From an uncultured Eubacteriaceae bacterium (GTDB taxonomy: Bacteria; Bacillota; Clostridia; Lachnospirales; CAG-274), in contig CALIRN010000109.1 of the NCBI GenBank assembly GCA_938042265.1, positions 1 through 6,822 on the forward strand: a stretch of 6,822 nucleotides of DNA, given 5' to 3'. The notes beneath the pieces are model-generated. The model was not told the origin of the DNA. It was given only the letters and a program-made list of their open reading frames with translations, and did no database searches. The position numbers were made by a program, and so were the translations under genes. Below are positions 1 to 5,845 of this stretch, one piece after another (the stretch's first letter is position 1; every line of letters begins with the position of its first letter).

Positions 1-1280
1 AGGTGCTTGCACCAAGCGGTAACAACCACCTTGGTGGTGATGACTTCGACCAGAGGGTTATGGATTACCTTGTAAGTGAGTTTCAAAAGAAGGAAGGCAT
101 TGATTTAAGAAACGACAAGATGGCTATGCAGCGTCTTAAGGAGGCAGCAGAAAAGGCTAAGAAGGAGCTTTCATCAGCTACAACCTCAAACATCAACCTT
201 CCATATATCACAATGAATCAGGACGGACCTAAGCACCTTGACGTTACTCTTACAAGAGCGAAATTCAACGAGCTTACGGCAGACCTTGTGAGCGCAACAA
301 TCGTGCCTGTTCAGAATGCTTTAAAGGATGCTGATTTAACGGCAGCAGATCTTGACAAGGTTCTTCTTGTAGGCGGCTCAACAAGAATACCTGCCGTACA
401 GGAGGAGGTTACAAAGATTACGGGCAAGGAGCCGTTCAAGGGTATTAATCCTGATGAGTGTGTTGCTTTGGGTGCGTCCATTCAGGGCGGTAAAATTGCA
501 GGTGATGCAGGTGCAGGTGACATTATGCTGCTTGATGTTACACCTCTTTCACTTGGTATTGAAACGGCAGGCGGTGTTTCAACGGTTCTTATTCCAAGAA
601 ACACTACTATCCCCGTAAATAAAAAGCAGATTTTCTCAACCTATGCAGATAATCAGACAGCGGTTGATATTAACGTTGTTCAGGGTGAAAGACCTCTTGC
701 AAGGGATAACAAGAGCTTAGGGCAGTTCCGTCTTGATGGTATTGCTCCTGCTCCAAGAGGTATCCCACAGATTGAGGTTACCTTTGATATTGATGCAAAC
801 GGTATCACAAAGGTTAGTGCAAAGGATTTAGGCACGGGCAAGGAGCAGAATATTACAATTACATCAAGCACAAACCTTAGCGATGATGAAATTGAAAGAG
901 CCGTTAAGGAGGCTGAGCAGTACGCTGAGCAGGATAAGAAGCGTAAGGAGGCTGTTGATGTTAAAAACGAGGCGGATAATTTAATCTTCCAGACAGAAAA
1001 GCTTATAAAGGATATGGGTGATAAGATTTCCGCAGAGGATAAGGCTACTCTTGAAAGCGAAATTTCCTCACTTAAGACCTTAAGCGAGGGCAAGGTTGCC
1101 GAGACTATGAGCGAGGCTGACGTTTCTGCACTTAAGAGTGCTTGCGAAAGCTTCAGCACAAAGATGCAGGAAATAGGTGCAAAGATGTATCAGCAGGCAG
1201 GCGGTGCACAGGGTATGGACCCTAATATGGGTGCACAGGGCACAGCTCCAAATGGTGATGATGACATCATTGACGGCTGA
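1..1280 (+). CDS. dnaK: Molecular chaperone DnaK (Hsp70), 3' part
   Basis: This is the C-terminal 425 residues of DnaK; the gene enters from the left edge, and the first full codon begins at position 3 (a GTG that is an internal valine, not a start). DnaK is the cytosolic ATP-driven chaperone that binds unfolded peptides with DnaJ and GrpE. By comparison with E. coli DnaK, whose matching VLA...HLGGxDFD segment lies near residue 217, about 200 N-terminal residues are missing. Visible in order (window numbering): end of the ATPase domain with HLGGDDFD at 9-16, AMQRLKEAAEKAK at 41-53 and the third Hsp70 signature LLVGGSTRIP at 121-130; the interdomain linker MLLDVTPLSLGIET at 175-188; the beta substrate-binding domain to about 285, including NKSLGQF and PRGIPQIEVTFDID; the charged helical lid from about 293 to 395; and a Gly/Ala/Gln-rich flexible tail ending DDDIIDG, as in Gram-positive DnaK. 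dnaJ follows 71 bases downstream. HrcA/CIRCE or other heat-shock control would lie upstream, outside the window. Identification is secure. Confidence 0.98.
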   Translation, partial: VLAPSGNNHLGGDDFDQRVMDYLVSEFQKKEGIDLRNDKMAMQRLKEAAEKAKKELSSATTSNINLPYITMNQDGPKHLDVTLTRAKFNELTADLVSATIVPVQNALKDADLTAADLDKVLLVGGSTRIPAVQEEVTKITGKEPFKGINPDECVALGASIQGGKIAGDAGAGDIMLLDVTPLSLGIETAGGVSTVLIPRNTTIPVNKKQIFSTYADNQTAVDINVVQGERPLARDNKSLGQFRLDGIAPAPRGIPQIEVTFDIDANGITKVSAKDLGTGKEQNITITSSTNLSDDEIERAVKEAEQYAEQDKKRKEAVDVKNEADNLIFQTEKLIKDMGDKISAEDKATLESEISSLKTLSEGKVAETMSEADVSALKSACESFSTKMQEIGAKMYQQAGGAQGMDPNMGAQGTAPNGDDDIIDG

Positions 1281-1295
1281 AATAAATAATGAGCT

Positions 1296-1319
1296 AAAGC
1301 CGGTGAAAAGCCGGCTTTT
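1296..1319 (+). terminator. Weak hairpin/attenuator between dnaK and dnaJ
   Basis: AAAGCCGG at 1296-1303 pairs perfectly with CCGGCTTT at 1311-1318 around a 7-base loop (TGAAAAG). Only one further T follows the stem before a G, so it lacks a proper U-tract. It sits 16 bases after the dnaK stop and 33 bases before the dnaJ start. I infer a partial terminator or an mRNA-stabilising/processing hairpin that could keep DnaJ below DnaK, not a full stop, because no separate dnaJ promoter is obvious. Confidence 0.5.
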
Positions 1320-1351
1320 GGCAGTGTAATAAATAGTTAGAGGTGTAAAAA

Positions 1352-2494
1352 ATGGCTTCCAAAAGAGATTATTATGAGGTGCTGGGTGTTCAGAAAGGTG
1401 CCTCGGATGCAGAATTAAAAAAGGCTTTCCGTACTCAGGCTAAGAAATACCATCCCGATAATAACCCAGGTGACAGTGAGGCGGAGGCAAAATTTAAAGA
1501 GGTAAATGAGGCGTATGAAATTTTAAAGGACCCTCAGAAGAGAGCAGCCTATGACCAATACGGACATGCGGCCTTTGAGGGCGGCGGAGCGGGCGCAGGT
1601 GCAGGCGGCTTTGGTGGCTTCAGCGGTATGGACTTCGGTGATATTTTTGAAAGCTTTGGCTTTGGTGATATATTCGGTGGTGGCAGCTCCAGACGCAGAA
1701 ACGGCCCACGTAAGGGCAGGGATATGCAGGTAAATGTAAATCTTACCTTTGAGGAAAGTGTTTTTGGCTGCAAAAAAGAGATTAAAATACCCGTAACCGA
1801 AACATGTGACCAGTGTCATGGCAGCGGCTGTAGGCCGGGTACTTATGCAGAAACCTGTTCAAGATGTCATGGAACAGGTCAGGAGGTTGTTACAAAGCAA
1901 ACTCCGTTTGGTATGATGCAGACGCAGCGTCCATGTTCTGCCTGCGGAGGTGAGGGTAAGGTTATTAAAACTCCCTGCTCAAAGTGCGGAGGTAAGGGCA
2001 ACATAACTACGGATAAAACCGTTACTATTGATATTCCAAGAGGTATTGCCCATGGACAAAGTATAAGAAAAACAGGTCTTGGCGGTGCAGGCGAGCGAGG
2101 CGGACAAAACGGTGATCTGTATGTTGCAATAAGTGTAATGCCACATAAAACCTTTGTACGTGACGGCAATAACATACTTGTTGAAGTACCTATAAGTATG
2201 ACGCAGGCGGCATTGGGTGATGAAATTACAATACCGACAATTGACGGTGATGAAAAGTATACCGTTAAGTCGGGTACCCAGCCCGGTGATAAGGTTACAC
2301 TTAAGGGTAAGGGTGTATTTAACGTACGTAATCCTAAGCTGAGAGGTGACCAGGTTGTTACCTTTAAGGTGGTTATCCCATCAAGGCTTACCGATAAGCA
2401 GAAAAATCTTTTAAGACAATTTGCAGAGGATATTGGTGAGGGTACAAAAAAAGAAGGCTTTTGGGATAAGATGAAAAAAAAGCTTGATGATTAA
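1352..2494 (+). CDS. dnaJ: Chaperone protein DnaJ (Hsp40)
   Basis: Complete 380-residue class I (type A) DnaJ, the cytosolic co-chaperone that delivers unfolded substrates to DnaK and stimulates its ATPase. Domains in order: J domain at about 5-70 with the catalytic HPD motif at 34-36; a Gly/Phe-rich linker at about 75-115 (GGFGGFSGMDFGDIFESFGFGDIFGGG, in part); a zinc-finger domain with four CxxCxGxG repeats, C152/C155, C169/C172, C195/C198 and C209/C212, which bind two zinc ions; then the two beta-barrel substrate-binding domains at about 220-345, and a basic C-terminal tail. Length and all key residues are normal. The ATG at 1352 is preceded by AGAGGTG at 1339-1345, six bases upstream, and starts the protein at the usual place (MASKRDYYEVLGV). 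It lies 71 bases after dnaK and is most simply read as co-transcribed with it; the strong terminator right after the stop makes it the last gene of the operon. Confidence 0.98.
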   Translation: MASKRDYYEVLGVQKGASDAELKKAFRTQAKKYHPDNNPGDSEAEAKFKEVNEAYEILKDPQKRAAYDQYGHAAFEGGGAGAGAGGFGGFSGMDFGDIFESFGFGDIFGGGSSRRRNGPRKGRDMQVNVNLTFEESVFGCKKEIKIPVTETCDQCHGSGCRPGTYAETCSRCHGTGQEVVTKQTPFGMMQTQRPCSACGGEGKVIKTPCSKCGGKGNITTDKTVTIDIPRGIAHGQSIRKTGLGGAGERGGQNGDLYVAISVMPHKTFVRDGNNILVEVPISMTQAALGDEITIPTIDGDEKYTVKSGTQPGDKVTLKGKGVFNVRNPKLRGDQVVTFKVVIPSRLTDKQKNLLRQFAEDIGEGTKKEGFWDKMKKKLDD

Positions 2495-2503
2495 AATAAA
2501 TTT

Positions 2504-2529
2504 GGCTGCGGCAAAACCGCAGCCTTTTT
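2504..2529 (+). terminator. Intrinsic terminator of the dnaK-dnaJ operon
   Basis: GGCTGCGG at 2504-2511 pairs perfectly with CCGCAGCC at 2517-2524 around the 5-base loop CAAAA and is followed by five Ts (2525-2529). It begins 9 bases after the dnaJ stop. The stop codon of the convergent M56 peptidase gene lies only 3 bases beyond the T-tract, so the same hairpin is met by minus-strand transcription; there the stem is followed by AAATTTATTTT, a poorer tail, so termination in that direction is possible but weaker. Confidence 0.93.
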
Positions 2530-2532
2530 GTA

Positions 2533-4365
2533 TTAATTAAGTTTTTCCCTGCTGTTATCGTACTCTGTTGCAAGGTACATATCTTTAAATCCGCTTTCGT
2601 TTAAAGTCTGTACAAGATGTTCTCTTTGCATTTGTTGAAGCTCGGTATAGTCGGAATAATAAGCAGTTATTTTATCCGCAAGCCCTTGGATTTTTTTGTT
2701 TGTGACAGGTGTTGTACAAAATTGTTCTATAGAGGACTTCCAGTATGAGCCGTCAGAGGCATTTACAATTTGCGCGGGATAGGAAGTAAAATTATTTATA
2801 TCAATTAAACCGTTTTTTTGAACGGTGCTGCCCGTAAAGGTTATTGCTTTGCACCTAACAGAGCCGCCTGCTAAGATAACCTCATTTTCGTTTACCTTAT
2901 AGGTTTCCTCATAAACAATTACAAAAATTTTCAGCTTATTATCTTCAAGGCTGTAGTTAAACAACTTTATTGATGCAACCTTAAAGCCCTCATCGGGTAT
3001 GATGCTCATTTCCGTTGCGTATGCAAGCCGTAAAAGAGGGTCGTCACCTGTGTATATGTAATTATCAGGCTGTTGCTTACTGCCATAAGGGTAGACATTT
3101 GACCTTATGGCATAGTAAAAGAAAAGCTGATCATAATTGTCCTTGGATATGGTGTAATAATGCAGGCAGTTATCCAATTTTGCCGACATGGTACAGTCAC
3201 TGTATATCTTGAATTCATTGTCTGCGGCGTAAATTATAAAGTCACTTGTAAGCTCGTCAATATGCGGCGGCTTTTCGATTTCAGATAAATCAACTGTGTT
3301 CAGCCAATCAGTAAAATCCTCCTTTCTGATAACGGTTATATTAGCCTCATCTGCAATCAAAGCATAAAAGTCACTTTCCGTATACTTTGAGGATATTACC
3401 TGTTCAAGTGTGTCAACGGGCGTGTCAATGGGTGTCTGTTTTGGACTTAACATACATGCCAATCCGAATCCGACTACGGAAATTATCAGCAGACCCGCAA
3501 TTATTACAGGAGGCTTTTTGAAAGAGAGAATGTTTTTAATTCTGTCTTTTATATTGGTATTGCCAAAGGCAACAGGCAGTCTGTTCCTGCTTTTTAATGC
3601 GGAAAAATGCAGCAGTGTGCCTGAATATGCCTGTTTTATATCGGCGTCTGCTTTGGCAATAACCGTTTCATCACATGACATTTCCATATCCTTTTCCATA
3701 AGACTGTAGGCAAGCCATACAAGAGGATTAAACCAGTGCAGGGTGCGTATTAACCAGCCTATGAATTTAACTATATAGTCAAGTCTTTTAATATGTGTTT
3801 TTTCGTGAAGAATTATAAATTCTCTTTCTGCATTGTCAAGGTTTGCGGGCAGATAAATTTTAGGGTTGAATATACCCATTACAAAGGGAATATCCGTTTT
3901 GCTGCAGGTATAGATATTTTTTTCAGTGTTTGTGCTGTGTGATAACAGTGTAATTTTTAATTTTATGTAGGAAGCAAGAGTGTATACAGTTATTAAGGCT
4001 ATACCCGCGATCCATACAAGGCAGCCTATTGCCAGCAATATTTGCAGTGGATTAACACTGCACGCAGCGTCAGGAACTGGCAGGGAGGCATTTATATTGC
4101 TGTTTAAAGCAGCTATGCCTGTGTTTATATGGGGTGCTGCCGATAATCCGATATCTGTTGGTATAGGCTGCGGGTTTGCAGGTATCAGACTGTAGGCGCT
4201 TTCAATCGAGAAGGGACAGATAAGCCTGAACATAGGTACAAGCCACAGCAGATAGGAATATATTTTTGGTGCCTTTTTAAGCAGCAGCCTTGTAATAAGC
4301 ACAAACACTATTAAAATACTGCCGGTAAAGGACATATTAAGTACGGTTATAAATAAGCTTTCCAT
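2533..4365 (-). CDS. BlaR1/MecR1-type M56 membrane metallopeptidase, non-PBP sensor domain
   Basis: A 610-residue polytopic membrane protein of peptidase family M56, the antirepressor partner of BlaI-type repressors: an outside signal activates a cytosol-facing zinc protease that leads to repressor loss. Visible: hydrophobic segments at about 11-30, 36-52 and 107-132; the family motif PFVMGIFNPKIYLP at 160-173; the zinc site HEKTH at 187-191 (HExxH); EMSCDE at 228-233, the family's E-x-x-C-D-E segment supplying the likely third ligand; hydrophobic stretches at about 197-220; the conserved NIKDRIKNIL at 271-280; and a last membrane span at about 286-305. Residues 306-610 should lie outside the cell. 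This ectodomain has no SxxK/SxN/KTG penicillin-binding signature, so beta-lactam sensing is unlikely. Its second half (about 450-590) resembles, from memory, C-terminal domains of other clostridial M56 proteins. The ATG at 4365 follows a strong ribosome site, AGGAG at 4375-4371. It lies downstream of the repressor gene. Family is certain; signal and targets are unknown. Confidence 0.92.
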   Translation of the reverse strand: MESLFITVLNMSFTGSILIVFVLITRLLLKKAPKIYSYLLWLVPMFRLICPFSIESAYSLIPANPQPIPTDIGLSAAPHINTGIAALNSNINASLPVPDAACSVNPLQILLAIGCLVWIAGIALITVYTLASYIKLKITLLSHSTNTEKNIYTCSKTDIPFVMGIFNPKIYLPANLDNAEREFIILHEKTHIKRLDYIVKFIGWLIRTLHWFNPLVWLAYSLMEKDMEMSCDETVIAKADADIKQAYSGTLLHFSALKSRNRLPVAFGNTNIKDRIKNILSFKKPPVIIAGLLIISVVGFGLACMLSPKQTPIDTPVDTLEQVISSKYTESDFYALIADEANITVIRKEDFTDWLNTVDLSEIEKPPHIDELTSDFIIYAADNEFKIYSDCTMSAKLDNCLHYYTISKDNYDQLFFYYAIRSNVYPYGSKQQPDNYIYTGDDPLLRLAYATEMSIIPDEGFKVASIKLFNYSLEDNKLKIFVIVYEETYKVNENEVILAGGSVRCKAITFTGSTVQKNGLIDINNFTSYPAQIVNASDGSYWKSSIEQFCTTPVTNKKIQGLADKITAYYSDYTELQQMQREHLVQTLNESGFKDMYLATEYDNSREKLN

Positions 4366-4430
4366 ATTATCTCCTCTTTATTTACTCTTATAGGGAAATA
4401 CTGATCTAATACATTAAAAAATAGATTTAC

Positions 4431-4533
4431 GAAAAATCCGGCACTCCGAAACGAATTTTTCTGGGAAAAACTTTAAAATATATTAAAATGTTGCTTTTTC
4501 TTGAAAAATTAGTCCTACTCCGTTTGATTTTTC
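4431..4533. repeat. Array of alternating GAAAAA/TTTTTC blocks with two 31-base palindromes
   Basis: The 199-base gap between the repressor and the peptidase genes (4366-4564) contains six short blocks in alternating orientation: GAAAAAT 4431-4437, ATTTTTC 4455-4461, GAAAAAC 4465-4471, CTTTTTC 4494-4500, GAAAAAT 4503-4509 and ATTTTTC 4527-4533. The first and last pairs form two elements of identical design, GAAAAAT-N17-ATTTTTC (4431-4461 and 4503-4533), each with ACTCCG in the middle. In minus-strand RNA, the direction of transcription here, the element at 4431-4461 can make a 10-base-pair stem with one U-G wobble around an 11-base loop. The middle blocks also form TTTTTC-TGG-GAAAAA. It might be a small dispersed palindromic repeat, an mRNA structure tuning peptidase expression, or chance in AT-rich DNA. 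The rest of the gap shows only the peptidase ribosome site. Confidence 0.55.
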
Positions 4534-4564
4534 ACCGCTGAACAGTTAAATTTATTTTTTTGAA

Positions 4565-4930
4565 TTAATCAGTGTTTCCATAGCTGTCAATCAGAGCCTG
4601 TATTTCGTCTATTTCCCTTTGGCTGAGCTTTTGCTTTTTTGTAAAGGCAGTTAAGAAACGTGGCAGTGAGCCACTGAAGGTTTCGTCTACAAACTGCTTG
4701 CTCTGCATTGCCATAAAATCCTCTCTTGAAATAAGAATGCTGACGGTACCCTTTTTATTAACAAAAATTCCACGCTGGCAAAGTCTGCGGAGCATGGTGT
4801 AGGTGGTGGACTTTTTCCAGTTAAGCTCGGTTTCACATATTTTTACCAGTTCTCCTGAGGATATGGGTGCTCTGTCCCATATAATTTTTGCAAAATGTGT
4901 TTCCATATCTCCTAATTTATATTGTTCCAT
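4565..4930 (-). CDS. BlaI/MecI-family transcriptional repressor
   Basis: A complete 121-residue winged-helix repressor of the BlaI/MecI/CopY family, which binds palindromic operators as a dimer and is inactivated through its M56 partner. Visible: N-terminal LGDMETHFAKIIWD (6-19), the family's first helix; a helix-turn-helix at about 23-52 with the signature W-K-K-S-T-T-Y-T-M-L-R-R-L (recognition helix, 38-50) and the following wing GIFVNKKGTVSILIS (54-68); then the C-terminal helical dimerisation part with FSGSLPRFLTAF (85-96), matching the FxGS segment near which BlaI and MecI are cleaved. Length is normal for the family. The ATG at 4930 follows GGAGGT (4940-4935) at 4 bases. The gene is first in a minus-strand unit with the M56 peptidase, and it is preceded by a promoter overlapped by two identical palindromes, so self-repression is likely. 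No beta-lactamase or copper ATPase gene lies nearby, so I give no symbol. Confidence 0.93.
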   Translation of the reverse strand: MEQYKLGDMETHFAKIIWDRAPISSGELVKICETELNWKKSTTYTMLRRLCQRGIFVNKKGTVSILISREDFMAMQSKQFVDETFSGSLPRFLTAFTKKQKLSQREIDEIQALIDSYGNTD

Positions 4931-4945
4931 AATTACCTCCGTTTG

Positions 4946-4962
4946 GTTTAACAGCTTTAAAC
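4946..4962. promoter_or_regulatory. Putative repressor operator, site 1
   Basis: Palindrome GTTTAA (4946-4951), five-base spacer CAGCT, TTAAAC (4957-4962). It covers roughly +1 to +17 of the predicted repressor transcript. It has exactly the same arms and spacer length as site 2, and its centre is 25 bases away. Inferred to bind the BlaI-type dimer encoded just downstream. Confidence 0.72.
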
Positions 4963-4969
4963 TAATTTA

Positions 4970-4998
4970 AGTTTAACATCATTAAACCTGTTTGTCAA
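4970..4998 (-). promoter_or_regulatory. Promoter of the repressor-peptidase unit
   Basis: Read on the minus strand: a perfect -35 TTGACA at 4998-4993, a 17-base spacer and a -10 TAAACT (4 of 6 consensus bases) at 4975-4970. The start of transcription would be near 4963, leaving an untranslated leader of about 33 bases. Operator site 2 fills most of the spacer and the -10 box, and site 1 covers the transcription start: the arrangement expected for an autorepressed promoter. Confidence 0.72.
4971..4987. promoter_or_regulatory. Putative repressor operator, site 2
   Basis: Palindrome GTTTAA (4971-4976), spacer CATCA, TTAAAC (4982-4987), lying between the -35 and -10 boxes of the minus-strand promoter. 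The inner half-sites of sites 1 and 2 form a further inverted repeat, TTAAACT (4957-4963) and AGTTTAA (4970-4976), so four half-sites alternate in orientation. The half-site differs from the TACA/TGTA core of staphylococcal bla/mec operators. Confidence 0.72.
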
Positions 4999-5027
4999 TA
5001 TATGTTATGTATTTTGTGTAAAATACC

Positions 5028-5056
5028 TTGTAAATTTTTCATACATAGATTAAAAT
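5028..5056 (+). promoter_or_regulatory. Promoter of the pyrK-pyrD unit
   Basis: A -35 TTGTAA at 5028-5033 (4 of 6), a 17-base spacer and a -10 TAAAAT at 5051-5056 (5 of 6). Transcription would start near 5063, only about 27 bases before the pyrK start, too short a leader for a PyrR-type attenuator. An inverted repeat ATACAT (5041-5046), eight bases, ATGTAT (5055-5060) straddles the -10 box; it might be an operator but may be chance in AT-rich DNA. This promoter is divergent from the repressor promoter, and their -35 boxes are 29 bases apart. Confidence 0.6.
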
Positions 5057-5074
5057 GTATATGGAATATTCTGC

Positions 5075-5082
5075 AAAGGAGG
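5075..5082 (+). promoter_or_regulatory. Ribosome binding site of pyrK, fixing a GTG start
   Basis: AAAGGAGG, near-perfect complementarity to the 16S rRNA end, lies seven bases before GTG at 5090. The next in-frame ATG (5105) would be 22 bases away, so the GTG is the better start. Confidence 0.85.
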
Positions 5083-5089
5083 AAAAGCA

Positions 5090-5845
5090 GTGAAATGTGT
5101 TGAAATGGCAAGGATAATTTCCAACAGAAATATTACTGCCAATATTTACGATATGGTTTTGGAATGTCCGCAGATTGCGTTACAGGCAAAGGCAGGACAG
5201 TTTGTTGAGGTATATACCGGAAGCAGGGAATATCTGCTTGCACGTCCCATAAGTATATGTGAAATTACGGATAATGGCTTAAGGCTTGTTTTTCAGGTTG
5301 TTGGCAAGGGTACAGAGATATTTTCAGGGTTTAAAAGCGGTGATTGGGTTAAGCTGCTTGGTCCCTGCGGCAACGGCTATAAGCTTAAAAAGGATAAATC
5401 TGCACTGCTTGTGGGCGGAGGTATCGGTGTGCCGCCCCTTCTTGAGGCAGTAAAGCAGCTTGGCGGCGGTACGGTTGTGCTTGCGTCAAGGTCAGCGGAG
5501 CTTAGTATACTTAAGGAGGATTTTGAAAGGGCGGGAGCAGCCGTATATATTGCCACTGATGATGGCAGTGAAGGTTTTAAGGGTAATGCCGTTCAGCTTT
5601 TAAGGGAGAAAAATTTAACTGCCGATGTTATATACTCCTGCGGTCCAAGGATTATGCTTAAATTTTTAACGGAATATGCCGTTGAAAAGGGAGTTGAATG
5701 TCAGGTGTCCATGGAGGAACGTATGGCATGCGGCATAGGCGCCTGTGTAGGCTGTGTTGTCAAAATTAAAAGCGGCAGTGATTGGGAGCACAAAAAGGTA
5801 TGCAAGGACGGTCCCGTATTTGAAGGCAGAGAGGTGGTTTGGTGA
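5090..5845 (+). CDS. pyrK: Dihydroorotate dehydrogenase B, electron-transfer subunit PyrK
   Basis: A complete 251-residue FAD and 2Fe-2S protein. In class 1B enzymes PyrK passes electrons from FMN on PyrD through its iron-sulfur cluster and FAD to NAD+, letting the cytosolic enzyme oxidise dihydroorotate to orotate in pyrimidine synthesis. Visible: N-terminal ferredoxin-reductase-like FAD domain (about 5-100) with the flavin motif RPIS at 52-55; a nucleotide-binding domain with LLVGGGIGVPPLLEA at 106-120 and CGPRIML at 184-190; and a C-terminal 2Fe-2S site with C214, C219, C222 and C238 (C-x4-C-x2-C-x15-C) within ERMACGIGACVGC. Length is usual for the family. Translation begins at GTG with a strong ribosome site. 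The stop TGA (5843-5845) shares its last base with the pyrD ATG, so the two subunits are translationally coupled. It is first in its unit, about 160 bases from the divergent repressor gene; nothing links the two functionally except position. Confidence 0.96.
   Translation: MKCVEMARIISNRNITANIYDMVLECPQIALQAKAGQFVEVYTGSREYLLARPISICEITDNGLRLVFQVVGKGTEIFSGFKSGDWVKLLGPCGNGYKLKKDKSALLVGGGIGVPPLLEAVKQLGGGTVVLASRSAELSILKEDFERAGAAVYIATDDGSEGFKGNAVQLLREKNLTADVIYSCGPRIMLKFLTEYAVEKGVECQVSMEERMACGIGACVGCVVKIKSGSDWEHKKVCKDGPVFEGREVVW
5831..5837 (+). promoter_or_regulatory. Ribosome binding site of pyrD inside pyrK
   Basis: GAGGTGG, within the last codons of pyrK, is seven bases before ATG 5845. Three in-frame start-type codons follow one another: TTG 5839, GTG 5842, ATG 5845. 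Spacing would be one, four and seven bases, which favours the ATG. Confidence 0.7.

Noticed and set aside
680..1159. Long open frame (159 codons) on the minus strand inside dnaK
   Set aside because: It is exactly antisense to the well-conserved dnaK lid and substrate-binding region. Its protein is Ser/Leu-rich with no recognisable domain, and long antisense frames are a known by-product of Hsp70 codon usage.
1523..2175. Several open frames of 60-98 codons in other frames within dnaJ
   Set aside because: They overlap the J, Gly/Phe and zinc-finger coding sequence and give low-complexity proteins without domains.
2504..2524. The dnaJ terminator as a fully bidirectional terminator for the M56 gene
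   Set aside because: The stem is symmetric, but on the minus strand it is followed by AAATTTATTTT, not an uninterrupted T-tract; I keep it as a plus-strand terminator with possible weak reverse activity.
2583..2606. Inverted repeat of CTTTAAA and TTTAAAG, similar to the repressor half-sites
   Set aside because: It is inside the 3' end of the peptidase coding sequence, has a 10-base spacer instead of 5, and lacks the G/C ends of GTTTAA-N5-TTAAAC.
4946..4987. A short CRISPR-like direct repeat pair
   Set aside because: Only two 17-base palindromes 25 bases apart, with spacers of a few bases and a promoter overlapping them; this is operator geometry.
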